From Nocardia anaemiae NBRC 100462 (GTDB lineage Bacteria; Actinomycetota; Actinomycetes; Mycobacteriales; Mycobacteriaceae), in contig NZ_BDAZ01000018.1 in NCBI RefSeq assembly GCF_001612725.1, forward strand, positions 62,001 to 126,000: a DNA stretch of 64,000 nucleotides. Reading direction: 5' to 3'. Position 1 is the stretch's first letter. Every line of letters begins with the position of its first letter. Shown here piece by piece: positions 45,646 through 53,999 of this stretch. The translations under genes and the position numbers were made by a program. The notes under the pieces are model-generated. The model saw only the letters and a list, made by a program, of their open reading frames with translations. It did not search any database and had not been told where the DNA came from.

Positions 45646-46538
45646 CAGTGACCCGCCGCCCGTGCGGCGGGGGAGTGCCCGAGATACCGCAGTGCCTTAT
45701 CCATCGGACCCAGCTGTGAGGGATGGAAGCCCGGCCGCAGATAGCGGGGGATTTCGGTGAGGAACACCGTCCAACTGGGGATCACGCCGCGGCGGGTGGC
45801 ACTTGCGAACTGCCGCAACCAGAATCGGCCTTTGTCGGCATCCGGGTCCTTCCGGTACATGTACGCCGTCGACACGATGAACAGCGGCAGCAGTGACAGG
45901 CTCGCCAGGATCGCGGTCCGTGCCTTGCGTGCGTAGCTGCCGTCGACATACATGTAGGCGTCGTAGACCACGCTGCGGTGCTCGACTTCCTCCGCGCCGT
46001 GCCAGCGGACCAGGTCCAGCATGGCCGGGTGCATGCCCTTTTCCTCGAGAATGTCCGCGTTGAGCAGCCATTCGCCGAGCACGGCGGTGTAGTGCTCCAT
46101 ACCGGCGAACAGGCCGAGGCGTTCTTTGAGCCACTGCTCCTTCGCCCGTCCGGTCAGACCGTGATCACCGAGGATGCGGTCGACCAGCCACGCCACCTTG
46201 CGGACGTAGGAGTCCACGTCCAGGCCGATCGACTGCAGATGCCTGCGCGCGGCCTCGTGGCTGTTGGCGTGCATGGTCTCCTGTCCGACGAATCCGATCA
46301 CTTCCTCCCGCAGCCGCTCGTCGTGGATATGCGGCAGGGCCTCGGACAAGGCCTGCGCCATGGCCCGCTCACCTTCGGGCAGGACCAGATGCATGACGTT
46401 GACGATGTGCGTGGCCAGCACCTCACCGGGGATGTAGTGCATGGGCACGGAATCGAACTCGAAATGGACATCGCGCGCATTGATCGCATGCGCGTCGTCG
46501 CCGTAGGTGCGCTTCGTCGCGCCAACCGTGTCAGCCAT
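45645..46538 (-). CDS. Metal-dependent hydrolase-like protein, PF10118
   Basis: 297 residues from the ATG at 46538. The family (long annotated 'metal-dependent hydrolase') is recognised by FEFDSVPMHYIPGEVLATH, a VGQETMHANSHEAARRHL block with HxxxH-like ligands, LFAGMEHYTAVLGEWLL and WHGAEEVEHRSVVYDAYMYV. The repeated Glu/His pattern resembles ferritin-like diiron proteins, so an oxygenase or desaturase role with the adjacent reductase is quite possible; this is inference. It is the first gene of the operon, with a TetR operator candidate just upstream. Confidence 0.85.
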   Translation of the reverse strand: MADTVGATKRTYGDDAHAINARDVHFEFDSVPMHYIPGEVLATHIVNVMHLVLPEGERAMAQALSEALPHIHDERLREEVIGFVGQETMHANSHEAARRHLQSIGLDVDSYVRKVAWLVDRILGDHGLTGRAKEQWLKERLGLFAGMEHYTAVLGEWLLNADILEEKGMHPAMLDLVRWHGAEEVEHRSVVYDAYMYVDGSYARKARTAILASLSLLPLFIVSTAYMYRKDPDADKGRFWLRQFASATRRGVIPSWTVFLTEIPRYLRPGFHPSQLGPMDKALRYLGHSPAARAAGH

Positions 46539-46571
46539 ACGGCGACCGTACAGTGCCACAAATTGCATTGC

Positions 46572-46589
46572 AATGTTGCAGGCAACATT
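46572..46589. promoter_or_regulatory. TetR operator candidate, 8-bp perfect inverted repeat
   Basis: AATGTTGC (46572-46579) and GCAACATT (46582-46589) flank AG in the 99-bp gap between the divergent operon start (46538) and tetR start (46638). The related half-sites TTGCATTGCAA and TTGTTGCA lie on either side, so more than one dimer may bind. Confidence 0.7.
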
Positions 46590-46637
46590 TTCACTGGAAT
46601 TGTTGCACCATGTGGGTTGTCTGCTAGCGTCGAACGC

Positions 46638-47258
46638 GTGAAGACGGCGTCGAAAGCCTCCCTGAGCCGCGAGGATGCGGACGATCCCGAGACGAGGATC
46701 CTCGACGCCGCCCTCGTGCAGTTCGCGAAGGTCGGAGTCAAGAAGACGACGATCGAGGACGTCGCCCGGCAGGCCGGGGTGGATCGTGTCACCGTCTACC
46801 GGCGGGTGGGTTCACGCGACGATCTCGTGCAGGCCGTGATCAGCCGCGAGGTCGCGACCCTGCTGGCCGAACTCGCCGCAATGCCCGAACGACACAACAG
46901 CATCGACGATCTCGTCGCCGATATATTCGCCACGGTCGTTACGCGCTGGCGCACCCATCCCATGGTCGAACGAATGCTGGCGATCGAACCGGAGCGGGTG
47001 ATCATGAAACTCACCGTCGACGGCGCCACCACCTTCACCATGTGCGTCACCGCGACCGCCACCACGCTCGACCGCGCGGTGGCGTGCGGACTCCTCGCCG
47101 AATCCGACGATTTGGTGATTCGTGCCGAAATCGTCTGCCGCGTAGTCCATTCGCTCATCCTCGCCCCCCATGGCATGGCCCAGCTCCGGTCCGATGCGGA
47201 GCTCGCCGAGTTCGCGCGCAGGTATCTGCTGCCTATCGTCATCGGTGCCCGCGGCTAA
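46638..47258 (+). CDS. TetR-family regulator of the Baeyer-Villiger operon
   Basis: 206 residues from the GTG at 46638. HTH: ILDAALVQFAKVGVKKTTIEDVARQAGVDRVTVYRRVGSRDDLVQAVI. The rest is a helical ligand domain (LVADIFATVVTRWRTHPMVERML). It is divergent from the five-gene operon, with an operator candidate in between, so it most likely represses that operon and responds to a pathway substrate or acyl-CoA. Confidence 0.9.
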   Translation: MKTASKASLSREDADDPETRILDAALVQFAKVGVKKTTIEDVARQAGVDRVTVYRRVGSRDDLVQAVISREVATLLAELAAMPERHNSIDDLVADIFATVVTRWRTHPMVERMLAIEPERVIMKLTVDGATTFTMCVTATATTLDRAVACGLLAESDDLVIRAEIVCRVVHSLILAPHGMAQLRSDAELAEFARRYLLPIVIGARG

Positions 47259-47765
47259 CTGGCGGCCACGGTCGTCAGCCGCGCGGTGTTGCTGACCATG
47301 GCGATGCAGCCATCGGAGGCCCGGCGGGGCAGCGTGCGACGGCATGCTGGTCTGCGCGACTATGTGGTCGGTCAATCGGCTGTGCCGCAATGGGTCTCGA
47401 ACATCTGAGCAGGTCAATCGTCCAATTCGCCATTGGATATCGGTTCGGTAACTACGGCAATTTGCGCGCCTGTCCAATTCCGTCAACCGGGCGGCTATTT
47501 TTCGAGTTCAGGGCCATATCTGCGGCAGGTCACGATTCGGTCTCGGGCGAAAGCCTGGAGTCGTCTGAGCAATCGGTCCTTTTCGAGGTTCAATTACCGC
47601 CACGCGAGCGCCAGCTAATAGTTAGCCTTCATAAACGTCGGGGAGCGGCAGTTGTGCCGCATGACAGGACGGATCGGTCGTCGATCACGGCGATCACCCG
47701 TGTTGCGCCATCTTCCATATCGAATCGCTACCTTGGTCGATCGGAGTGTCGGCCCGGAGAACGCT
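47259..47765. other. Intergenic stretch with no recognised gene
   Basis: About 500 bp without a supportable gene. Composition is visibly less GC-rich than the surroundings from about 47410 onward, and short open frames lack ribosome sites and family text. I saw no transposon ends, tRNA or long dyad. It may hold the promoter of the membrane gene at 47766. Confidence 0.5.
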
Positions 47766-48098
47766 ATGGCTAACCCAGCGTCCATACCCAACCCCTTCGA
47801 TACAGGCAGTGCCGGTATTCCTGCCGCCGCCCAGCCGAACTCGCGGTCCGCGCCGGATTCGAGGCGGTCCGCCCGTCTTCTCCTTGATGAGCAGCTCGCG
47901 CCGCTGAGGATCCCGGCACTGGTGCTGGGGGCATTGCTGATCGGCCTCGGTGTGGCGGCGCTGCTGCCATTACGGGGATGGCTGCGCGACTACGGCGCCG
48001 AGCTCGTCATCGCCGCCTACCTGCAATACATGGCGATCGCGACAACCCTTGAAGTGTGGGGCCTGCGGCTGACCAGAAAAGGCCCGCGCCACAGGTGA
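47766..48098 (+). CDS. Small membrane protein, unknown
   Basis: 110 residues from the ATG at 47766, with GGAG nine bases upstream. The N-terminal 45 residues are polar and Pro/Ala/Ser-rich; then two membrane helices (LRIPALVLGALLIGLGVAALLPL and AELVIAAYLQYMAIATTLEVW) and a basic tail. No family recognised. Confidence 0.55.
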   Translation: MANPASIPNPFDTGSAGIPAAAQPNSRSAPDSRRSARLLLDEQLAPLRIPALVLGALLIGLGVAALLPLRGWLRDYGAELVIAAYLQYMAIATTLEVWGLRLTRKGPRHR

Positions 48099-48211
48099 AA
48101 CGCGCACCGGCGCTACTTCTGCGGCGAGGCGGTCGCGGTTGCGTCGGCGATGCCGGGCATGGTTGGTGCTGCGCCGGGTATCCGACCGCACAGCCAACAG
48201 AGGAGGTTGTG

Positions 48212-48691
48212 ATGACAAGTTCGGTTATCCGTTTCGCCGCATCCGTGGCTATGGCCGGGGCAGCGGTGGTCGCGACGGCCGGGCAGGCGGCGGCCGAGCC
48301 CGCCAGTGTGTCCATCAACGGCAATATGCAGGTGATGGGCATGAGCGTCCTGCACGTGGAAGCGCAGGGACAGGGCGATGGTCCCGCGACCGGCACCTAT
48401 GTCGCTACCGGCCGATTCGGCAATATGCAGCTGCCGATCAGGGTCACCGGTCCTGTCACCTGCCTGCGGGTCGACGGCAACACTGTGTCGCTGGTCTATC
48501 CGATCACTACCGCCGAACCGGTGATGGTTTTCGCACCTGACGCGATGGCGATCCAGATCACCGTCACCAAGGGTCAGGACGGTGCGCCCAACATGATCGG
48601 CTACGGCGTCCCGATGCCGACGAGCTCCTTCCAAGACTGCAAACCGGGCCCGACCCCCTTGGTGTTCGACGGGACGATCGATATCAGCTAG
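48212..48691 (+). CDS. Small secreted protein, unknown family with a broken copy nearby
   Basis: 159 residues with GAGGAGG before the ATG. A signal peptide (VAMAGAAVVATAGQAAA) precedes a mature beta-rich domain containing ATGRFGNMQLPIRVTGPVTC and LRVDGNTVSLVYPITTAEP. Two Cys (PVTCLRV and FQDCKPG) may form a disulfide. The function is unknown; text of this kind is frequent in secreted proteins of mycobacteria and nocardiae. A degenerate fragment of the same gene lies at 50579-50708 on the other strand. Confidence 0.75.
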   Translation: MTSSVIRFAASVAMAGAAVVATAGQAAAEPASVSINGNMQVMGMSVLHVEAQGQGDGPATGTYVATGRFGNMQLPIRVTGPVTCLRVDGNTVSLVYPITTAEPVMVFAPDAMAIQITVTKGQDGAPNMIGYGVPMPTSSFQDCKPGPTPLVFDGTIDIS

Positions 48692-48756
48692 CCGGAGTTG
48701 TCCGGTCGGCGAGGGATAGTGATATCAGGCGCACACATGTGCGTACAGTCAGATCC

Positions 48757-49296
48757 ATGTCCGAACAAGCGCATCCCACACCAGTGGTGCCTGTCGGAGC
48801 GGCCGCGGGGGCCGATGGTGTCGCCGCGGCCGCCGGGGTGTCCGATGCCGACCTGCTCTCGCTCACATCACAGCTGTGTTTTGCCCTCTATTCCACATCC
48901 CGGTCGATGACCGCGGCGTACCGGCCGTTTCTCGAGGGGATGGGGGTGACCTATCCGCAGTATCTGGCACTTCTGGTGTTGTGGGAGCGGCCCGCGATGA
49001 CCATGAAGGAACTCGGTGAGCAGCTGCGGCTGGACTATGGCACGGTCTCACCGCTCGTGCAGCGACTGCAGGCACACGGTCTGGTCGAGAGCGTCCGCAG
49101 CACCAACGACCGCCGCGCCGTCGAGTTGCGCGCCACCGAGGCCGGACGCGCATTGCAGCCGCAGGCCCGACAGATGATCGAGGCCGTGATGGCCGAGGTC
49201 GGTTATCCGATCGAGCACCTAATCCGACTGCGTGACGAGGTCAACGCGCTCGGCGCCCGGCTCGAGTCCGCCACGGCCCAGCGCTCGAGCAGGTAG
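48757..49296 (+). CDS. MarR-family regulator, OhrR-like
   Basis: 179 residues from the ATG at 48757. The MarR domain begins SLTSQLCFALYSTSRSMTAAYR, keeping the Cys and surroundings of OhrR-type peroxide sensors; YPQYLALLVLWERPAMTMKEL, LDYGTVSPLVQRLQAHGLVE and the wing DRRAVELRATEAGRAL follow. Compared with the OhrR at 34240 it has an extra N-terminal stretch of about 25 residues rich in Ala/Val/Gly. No ohr gene is adjacent, so its target is elsewhere or is itself. Confidence 0.88.
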   Translation: MSEQAHPTPVVPVGAAAGADGVAAAAGVSDADLLSLTSQLCFALYSTSRSMTAAYRPFLEGMGVTYPQYLALLVLWERPAMTMKELGEQLRLDYGTVSPLVQRLQAHGLVESVRSTNDRRAVELRATEAGRALQPQARQMIEAVMAEVGYPIEHLIRLRDEVNALGARLESATAQRSSR

Positions 49297-49403
49297 CCAC
49301 CGTCGACGCGGCGGTACGCCGGGTACCAGCCCGGACTGGCCCGCCCACCGCGTACTCGATCCGCAGACCCGGCCCGAGCGTGCGGCGTGACGAGTCGTGT
49401 GGC

Positions 49404-49898
49404 TCAGGCGTCCAACACTCGGGTCTGCCGATCGATCACCGGCGGTTCGGTGGACCACGGGAAGTTGATCCAGCGGTCGGTGCGTCGCCAGACGTATTCG
49501 CAATCGACCTCGGAATGCGGTTTCTGATAGACGACCGCGCAGCGCACCTCGGCGACATGGTCGATGCAGAAGTCGCGCACCAGTTTGAGGGTGGCGCCGG
49601 TATCGGCCACATCGTCGGCGATCAGGACCGTCGCACCGGCCAGATCGACCGCCTGCGGAACCGGCGGCAGCATGACGGGGAGATCGAGGCGTTGGTTGAT
49701 ACCGGTGTAGAACTCGACATTCATCACATGCAGGTTCTTGACGTCGAGTGCGTATCCGAGTGCCCCCGCGACGAATAGCCCGCCGCGTGCGATCGAGAGG
49801 ATCAGATCCGGTTCGAACCCGTCCTTGGCGATTTCGGTGGCGAGCTCGCGGCTCGCGGTACCGAATAGTTCCCAGGTCAACACTTCCCGATCCGCCAT
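49404..49898 (-). CDS. Phosphoribosyltransferase (xanthine/guanine type)
   Basis: 164 residues. The PRPP-binding motif VLIADDVADTGATLKLV is clear, with LILSIARGGLFVAGALGYAL as the PPi loop and CAVVYQKPHSEVDCEYVWRRTDRWINFPW near the end. It resembles Gpt/Hpt-like purine phosphoribosyltransferases that salvage bases to nucleotides. It is divergent from the epimerase gene (83 bp apart). Confidence 0.9.
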   Translation of the reverse strand: MADREVLTWELFGTASRELATEIAKDGFEPDLILSIARGGLFVAGALGYALDVKNLHVMNVEFYTGINQRLDLPVMLPPVPQAVDLAGATVLIADDVADTGATLKLVRDFCIDHVAEVRCAVVYQKPHSEVDCEYVWRRTDRWINFPWSTEPPVIDRQTRVLDA

Positions 49899-49980
49899 GG
49901 ATTCTCCATCTCCCTCGATACCGCTGGGCCTAGAGCATACGACCAGCTACGCGGGCCGATCGGGGAATTAAAGTGGGTCG

Positions 49981-50565
49981 GTGCGGATCTATCTGGCCGG
50001 TGCGACCGGCGTCATAGGAATACGGTTGTTGCCCTTGCTGATCGAGGCCGGACACGAGGTCGCGGGGATGACTCGGTCCGCGGCCAAGGCCGACCAGGTC
50101 AGGGCGGCCGGTGCGGAACCGGTGGTCTGCGATGTGTACGACCTCGACGCGCTCACCGCGGCGGTCCGCGCCTTCCGCCCCGATCTGGTGATGCATCAGC
50201 TCACCGATCTCCCCGACGATGTCGTGCTGCTCCCGGAACTCGCCGGTGCGAATGCGCGCATCCGTTCCGAGGGCACCAGCAATCTGATCGCCGCCGCGCA
50301 GTCCGCGGGCGCGAAACGCTTTCTCGCCCAGAGCATTGCGTGGCAGCCACCCGCCGGTCGCGGTGCGGTCATCCAGGAACATGAGGCAGCGGTACTCGAG
50401 ATCGGCGGCGTGGTCGTGAAGTATGGGCAATTCTATGGTCCAGGTACCTATTACGAATCCGAGCTGCCCGATCATCCGCGCGTGCACGTGGATGATGCTG
50501 CCGCGCGTACGGTTTCGCTGGTCGATGCGCCCAGCGGCGTGGTTGTCATCGCGGACCAGGCCTGA
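49981..50565 (+). CDS. Short NAD-dependent epimerase/dehydratase
   Basis: 194 residues starting at GTG. The Rossmann motif is MRIYLAGATGVIGIRLLPLL; FRPDLVMHQLTDLPDD and RFLAQSIAWQPPAGRGA-like blocks follow. Members are usually about 300 residues, so this one lacks much of the C-terminal substrate domain, although the text ends with VDDAAARTVSLVDAPSGVVVI, which resembles the late beta-strand of full-length proteins. I read it as an internally shortened family member. No operon partner. Confidence 0.75.
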   Translation: MRIYLAGATGVIGIRLLPLLIEAGHEVAGMTRSAAKADQVRAAGAEPVVCDVYDLDALTAAVRAFRPDLVMHQLTDLPDDVVLLPELAGANARIRSEGTSNLIAAAQSAGAKRFLAQSIAWQPPAGRGAVIQEHEAAVLEIGGVVVKYGQFYGPGTYYESELPDHPRVHVDDAAARTVSLVDAPSGVVVIADQA

Positions 50566-50578
50566 TCCGCGGCGCGAC

Positions 50579-50708
50579 TATGGATCGCCATCGCGCGTAA
50601 GGTGCGAAACCCTCACCGGTTCGGCGATAGCGAACGGATAGACCGGCGACACGGTGTTGCCGCCGACCCGCAGACAGGCGCCTCTGATCGGCAGGTGACT
50701 GCGGGTCA
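50579..50708 (-). pseudogene. Degenerate copy of the secreted gene at 48212
   Basis: On the minus strand the sequence aligns with about 130 bp of the middle of the intact gene (48425-48555): the CLRV-GGNTVS-VYP-AEPV region and the flanking bases ending in GCGATGGCGATCCA match. It carries an internal deletion and at least two single-base indels, and has no start or end. It lies in the gap between two plus-strand genes and looks like a rearranged remnant. Confidence 0.7.
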
Positions 50709-50786
50709 TAGCCGTGCCCGTCGGTTTGGAATACGGTGGCAGGGGCGATCACCCGGATCCGCTCACATCGGCCGAAGGAGACCCGC

Positions 50787-51152
50787 TTGCGCAACACGCT
50801 GCTCGTCACGTCCGTACTCGGTGCCACGCTGGTGGCGATGCTGCCTGCTGGCGCGGCGGGTGCTCAGGCACCGGGCGACGGTCCGCTGAAGGTGCGGGCG
50901 ACCACCGGCACCGATCAACTGCCGGTCACCGGTGTCGGGGTCGGCATCACCACGTGCGCCGCCGGTCCGGTGCTTGCCACCTTGACCACCGGCGGCGATG
51001 GAACCGTGACGCAGGCCTTCCCGAGCGGCTGCTATCAGGCGCAGGTCACCTCCGTCCCGTCCGGCTGCGAGCTGGCGAGCATCGCCTACGTCCAGGTCGA
51101 TGTGGCACCCGGCACCACACCGGTCGCCGGTTTCCAATTCCGCTGCGCGTAA
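50787..51152 (+). CDS. Small secreted protein, unknown
   Basis: 121 residues from a TTG at 50787 with GAAGGAG six bases upstream (an ATG at 50736 would give a longer, less plausible start). Signal peptide LLVTSVLGATLVAMLPAGAAG. The mature domain is beta-rich with four Cys (TTCAAGP, SGCYQAQ, SGCELAS, FRCA), probably two disulfides, and the repeated pattern of small immunoglobulin-like or SpaA-like domains. No family recognised. Confidence 0.6.
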   Translation: MRNTLLVTSVLGATLVAMLPAGAAGAQAPGDGPLKVRATTGTDQLPVTGVGVGITTCAAGPVLATLTTGGDGTVTQAFPSGCYQAQVTSVPSGCELASIAYVQVDVAPGTTPVAGFQFRCA

Positions 51153-51311
51153 ATCGATTCGACTCAACCCAGTGGGTGCGGTCGATGGCCGCGGCAGCCC
51201 GCAATCCGCGGCGATGCGGCCTTGGTAGGGCGCTGTTGAGAAGTTCCCTCGGCCAGCGGCGCAGTGCCGTACCCCGATTGCGACGACGCATCCCGCATAA
51301 GCGGTTTGCGA

Positions 51312-53999
51312 CTACGACAGCGGGTGCGCACTGTCCAACGCGCGGCGGGCATAGGCGCGTACATCCGCATCGGTGTCATCGATCGCCAGCTTCAGTGCGT
51401 CATGCGCCGACCCACTGTGTGGCCAGCTGGCCAGCGACAATACCGCTGCCTTGCGCACATCGAGGTGGGGATCGTGCAATGCCTCGGACAGTGGGGTTAC
51501 GCCGATGTCGGGGTCCGCGCCCGCGAGACCTCGTGCGGCGCCCACTCGAACCTGCCAGGCGGAGTGGGTCAGAGCATCGACCAGCAGGGCCGTGTCATCT
51601 TGTGCGACACCGAGTTTCGCGAATGCCGCCAAGGCGGCCGCGCGCACGAGTGGATCCGGATCCTCGGCCAGAGCGCGCGCGGTTTCGGTGCCATGTCCGC
51701 CGATCGCCGACAACCCGTGCGCGACGGCAATGCGCACCTCGCGGTTGTCATCGGTCGCCGCGGTCGAGACGGTCTGCCAGTCGTCGAGTGATACCAGAGC
51801 TCGGACGGCCTCGATGCGCACCCGATGATCCGAATCGGTCAGCGCCGCACCGAATTGCGTGGCCGATCCGGCTCGCAGTGCGCGCAGCAGATCCACCACG
51901 GTCGCCCGGACGACCGGGTCGGTGGAGTCGAGTCGATCGGCGAGACCGGTCGAGTCGGGAAGCACCTCCACGAGTTCGCGCAGACTCGCCGCGGCCGTCG
52001 CGCGAACGGATGCCGCGTCATCGTCGAGCGCGCCGATCAGTACCGAGGTGAATCCCTCGGGCGTGTTCTCGGTCAATACCGACAGTGCCGCCACCCGAAC
52101 ACCGGCATCGGCGTCGGACAGATAGGTCGAAAGATCCTGTACCGTAGGCGAATCCAGAGCGAGCAGGTTGACCAGCCGCGGTGACGGCGGTGTGGTCGAG
52201 GTGCGGACGGTGCGCGGTGCGTCGGCCGGTGCGCGGCCGCCGATGAGTTCCGGCTGCGCGACCGGGACCACCGCGGTGTCGGTCGACGGTAGGTCGTCGA
52301 GACCCGGCACCCGGACCAGATACGGCGCCACCGGCCGCTTCAGGAATTCCATCGCGCCATCGGAGTTCTTGCGCAGATTCAGGTGATAGCGCCACTCATT
52401 ATCGTCGCGCTGCGGTAGATCGGCACGTTCGTGGTAGAGCCCCCACCGTGACTCGGTGCGGGTCAGCGAACTACGCGCCGCCATTTCGGCGCAGTCGCGG
52501 ATGAAGGAGACCTCCACCGCGCGCATGAGCTCATGCGGTGTGCGGGCCCCGATTTCGGCGATCTCACCGCGCATCCGCTCGAAGGTCTCGACCGCGATCG
52601 ACAGCTTCGCGGCCGTCTTCGGCGGCGCGACATAGTCGTTCACGAATCGGCGCAGCTTGTACTCGACTTGCGGCTGTGGCGGGCCGTCCGGCTGCCGCAA
52701 CGGCCGGTAGATCAGCTCGTGTGCCGCGGCCAGCTGGTCTTCCGGAAGTTCAACGGGTGCGGCGACTTCCGGCAATGTGGATGCGGCATGGCCACCGGCG
52801 AGATCACCGAAGACAAAAGCGCCGATCATGTAGTTGTGCGGCACGCACGCCAGATCACCTGCCGCGTATAGTCCGGGCACGGTGGTGCGGGCATGTTCGT
52901 CTACCCATACGCCGGAGGCGGAATGTCCACCGCACAAACCGATTTCGGAGATGTGCATCTCGATATCGTGGGTGCGGTAGTCGTGGCCGCGGTTGGCGTG
53001 GAAGGTGCCGCGGGTCGGGCGTTCGGTGGTGTGCAGAATGCCTTCGAGCGTTGTGAGCGTTTCGTCGGGCAGATGTGACACCTTGAGATAGATCGGCCCG
53101 CGCGCGGATTCGATCTCGCGTTTGACCTCCGACATCATCTGTCCGGACCAGTAATCGGAGTCGACGAAGCGTTCGCCCTTCGCGTTCACCTGGTACCCGC
53201 CGAACGGATTGGCCACATAGGCGCAGGCCGGACCGTTGTAATCCTTGATGAGCGGATTGATCTGGAAGCATTCGATACCGCTGAGCTCCGCACCGGCGTG
53301 ATAGGCCATCGAGTACCCGTCGCCAGCATTGGTCGGATTCTCGTAGGTGCCATACAGATAACCCGATGCGGGCAGTCCCAATCGGCCGGACGGCCCGGTC
53401 GCCAGGATTACCGCCTTGGCACCTACCGCCACGAATTCACCGGTGCGCGTATTCAATGCGGCCGCACCAACCGCGCGGCCCGCATCGGTGAGCACCCGCA
53501 CCGGCATGAGCCGGTTCTCGATGCGGATCTTCTCGCGCATCTTGCGCTGACGCAGTACGCGATACAGCGCTTTCTTCACGTCCTTGCCCTCGGGCATCGG
53601 CAGCACATACGACCCGGAACGGTGCACCCGGCGCACCGCGTACTCGCCGTACTCGTCCTTCTCGAACTTCACGCCGTAGCGTTCGAGTCGTTGCACCATG
53701 GCGAAGCCGCGGGTGGCGGTCTGATATATAGTGCGCTGGTTGACGATTCCGTCATTGGCCCTGGTGATTTCGGCGACGTAGTCCTCGGGCTCGGCCTTGC
53801 CGGGAATCACGGCATTGTTGACCCCGTCCATGCCCATGGCCAGGGCGCCGGAGTGGCGCACGTGCGCCTTCTCCAGCAGCAGCACATCGGCGCCCGCCTC
53901 GGCGGCGGTGAGTGCGGCCATGGTCCCCGCGGTGCCGCCGCCGATGACGAGCACATCGCAGTCGAGCCGGATCCGATCGGATAGCTCGGGAATATTCAC
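51312..53999 (-). CDS. AprA/fumarate-reductase-like flavoprotein fused to HEAT repeats
   Basis: 895 residues starting at GTG, overlapping the ATPase stop by four bases. Residues 1 to about 560 are an FAD-dependent oxidoreductase of the succinate/fumarate/adenylylsulfate reductase flavoprotein type: FAD motif VLVIGGGTAGTMAALTAAEAG, HVRHSGALAMGMDGVNNA, GYLYGTYENPTNAGDGY, GGHSASGVWVDEHARTTVPG, LYAAGDLA and a helical C-domain (MAARSSLTRTESRWGLYHER). About 620-895 is an all-helical solenoid of roughly eight HEAT repeats (pattern DxDxxVRxxAxxALxxL). The neighbouring ferredoxin resembles the small electron-carrying partner of AprA. The substrate is unknown; the context predicts redox chemistry on something the adjacent ABC system imports. 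The HEAT fusion is unusual. Confidence 0.85.
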   Translation of the reverse strand: MNIPELSDRIRLDCDVLVIGGGTAGTMAALTAAEAGADVLLLEKAHVRHSGALAMGMDGVNNAVIPGKAEPEDYVAEITRANDGIVNQRTIYQTATRGFAMVQRLERYGVKFEKDEYGEYAVRRVHRSGSYVLPMPEGKDVKKALYRVLRQRKMREKIRIENRLMPVRVLTDAGRAVGAAALNTRTGEFVAVGAKAVILATGPSGRLGLPASGYLYGTYENPTNAGDGYSMAYHAGAELSGIECFQINPLIKDYNGPACAYVANPFGGYQVNAKGERFVDSDYWSGQMMSEVKREIESARGPIYLKVSHLPDETLTTLEGILHTTERPTRGTFHANRGHDYRTHDIEMHISEIGLCGGHSASGVWVDEHARTTVPGLYAAGDLACVPHNYMIGAFVFGDLAGGHAASTLPEVAAPVELPEDQLAAAHELIYRPLRQPDGPPQPQVEYKLRRFVNDYVAPPKTAAKLSIAVETFERMRGEIAEIGARTPHELMRAVEVSFIRDCAEMAARSSLTRTESRWGLYHERADLPQRDDNEWRYHLNLRKNSDGAMEFLKRPVAPYLVRVPGLDDLPSTDTAVVPVAQPELIGGRAPADAPRTVRTSTTPPSPRLVNLLALDSPTVQDLSTYLSDADAGVRVAALSVLTENTPEGFTSVLIGALDDDAASVRATAAASLRELVEVLPDSTGLADRLDSTDPVVRATVVDLLRALRAGSATQFGAALTDSDHRVRIEAVRALVSLDDWQTVSTAATDDNREVRIAVAHGLSAIGGHGTETARALAEDPDPLVRAAALAAFAKLGVAQDDTALLVDALTHSAWQVRVGAARGLAGADPDIGVTPLSEALHDPHLDVRKAAVLSLASWPHSGSAHDALKLAIDDTDADVRAYARRALDSAHPLS

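Noticed and set aside
47259..47765. Possible insertion-sequence remnant in the low-GC gap
   Set aside because: No transposase text, terminal repeats or target duplications could be found.
53298..53984. Plus-strand frame inside the flavoprotein
   Set aside because: Shadow of the FAD domain, no start signal or family text.
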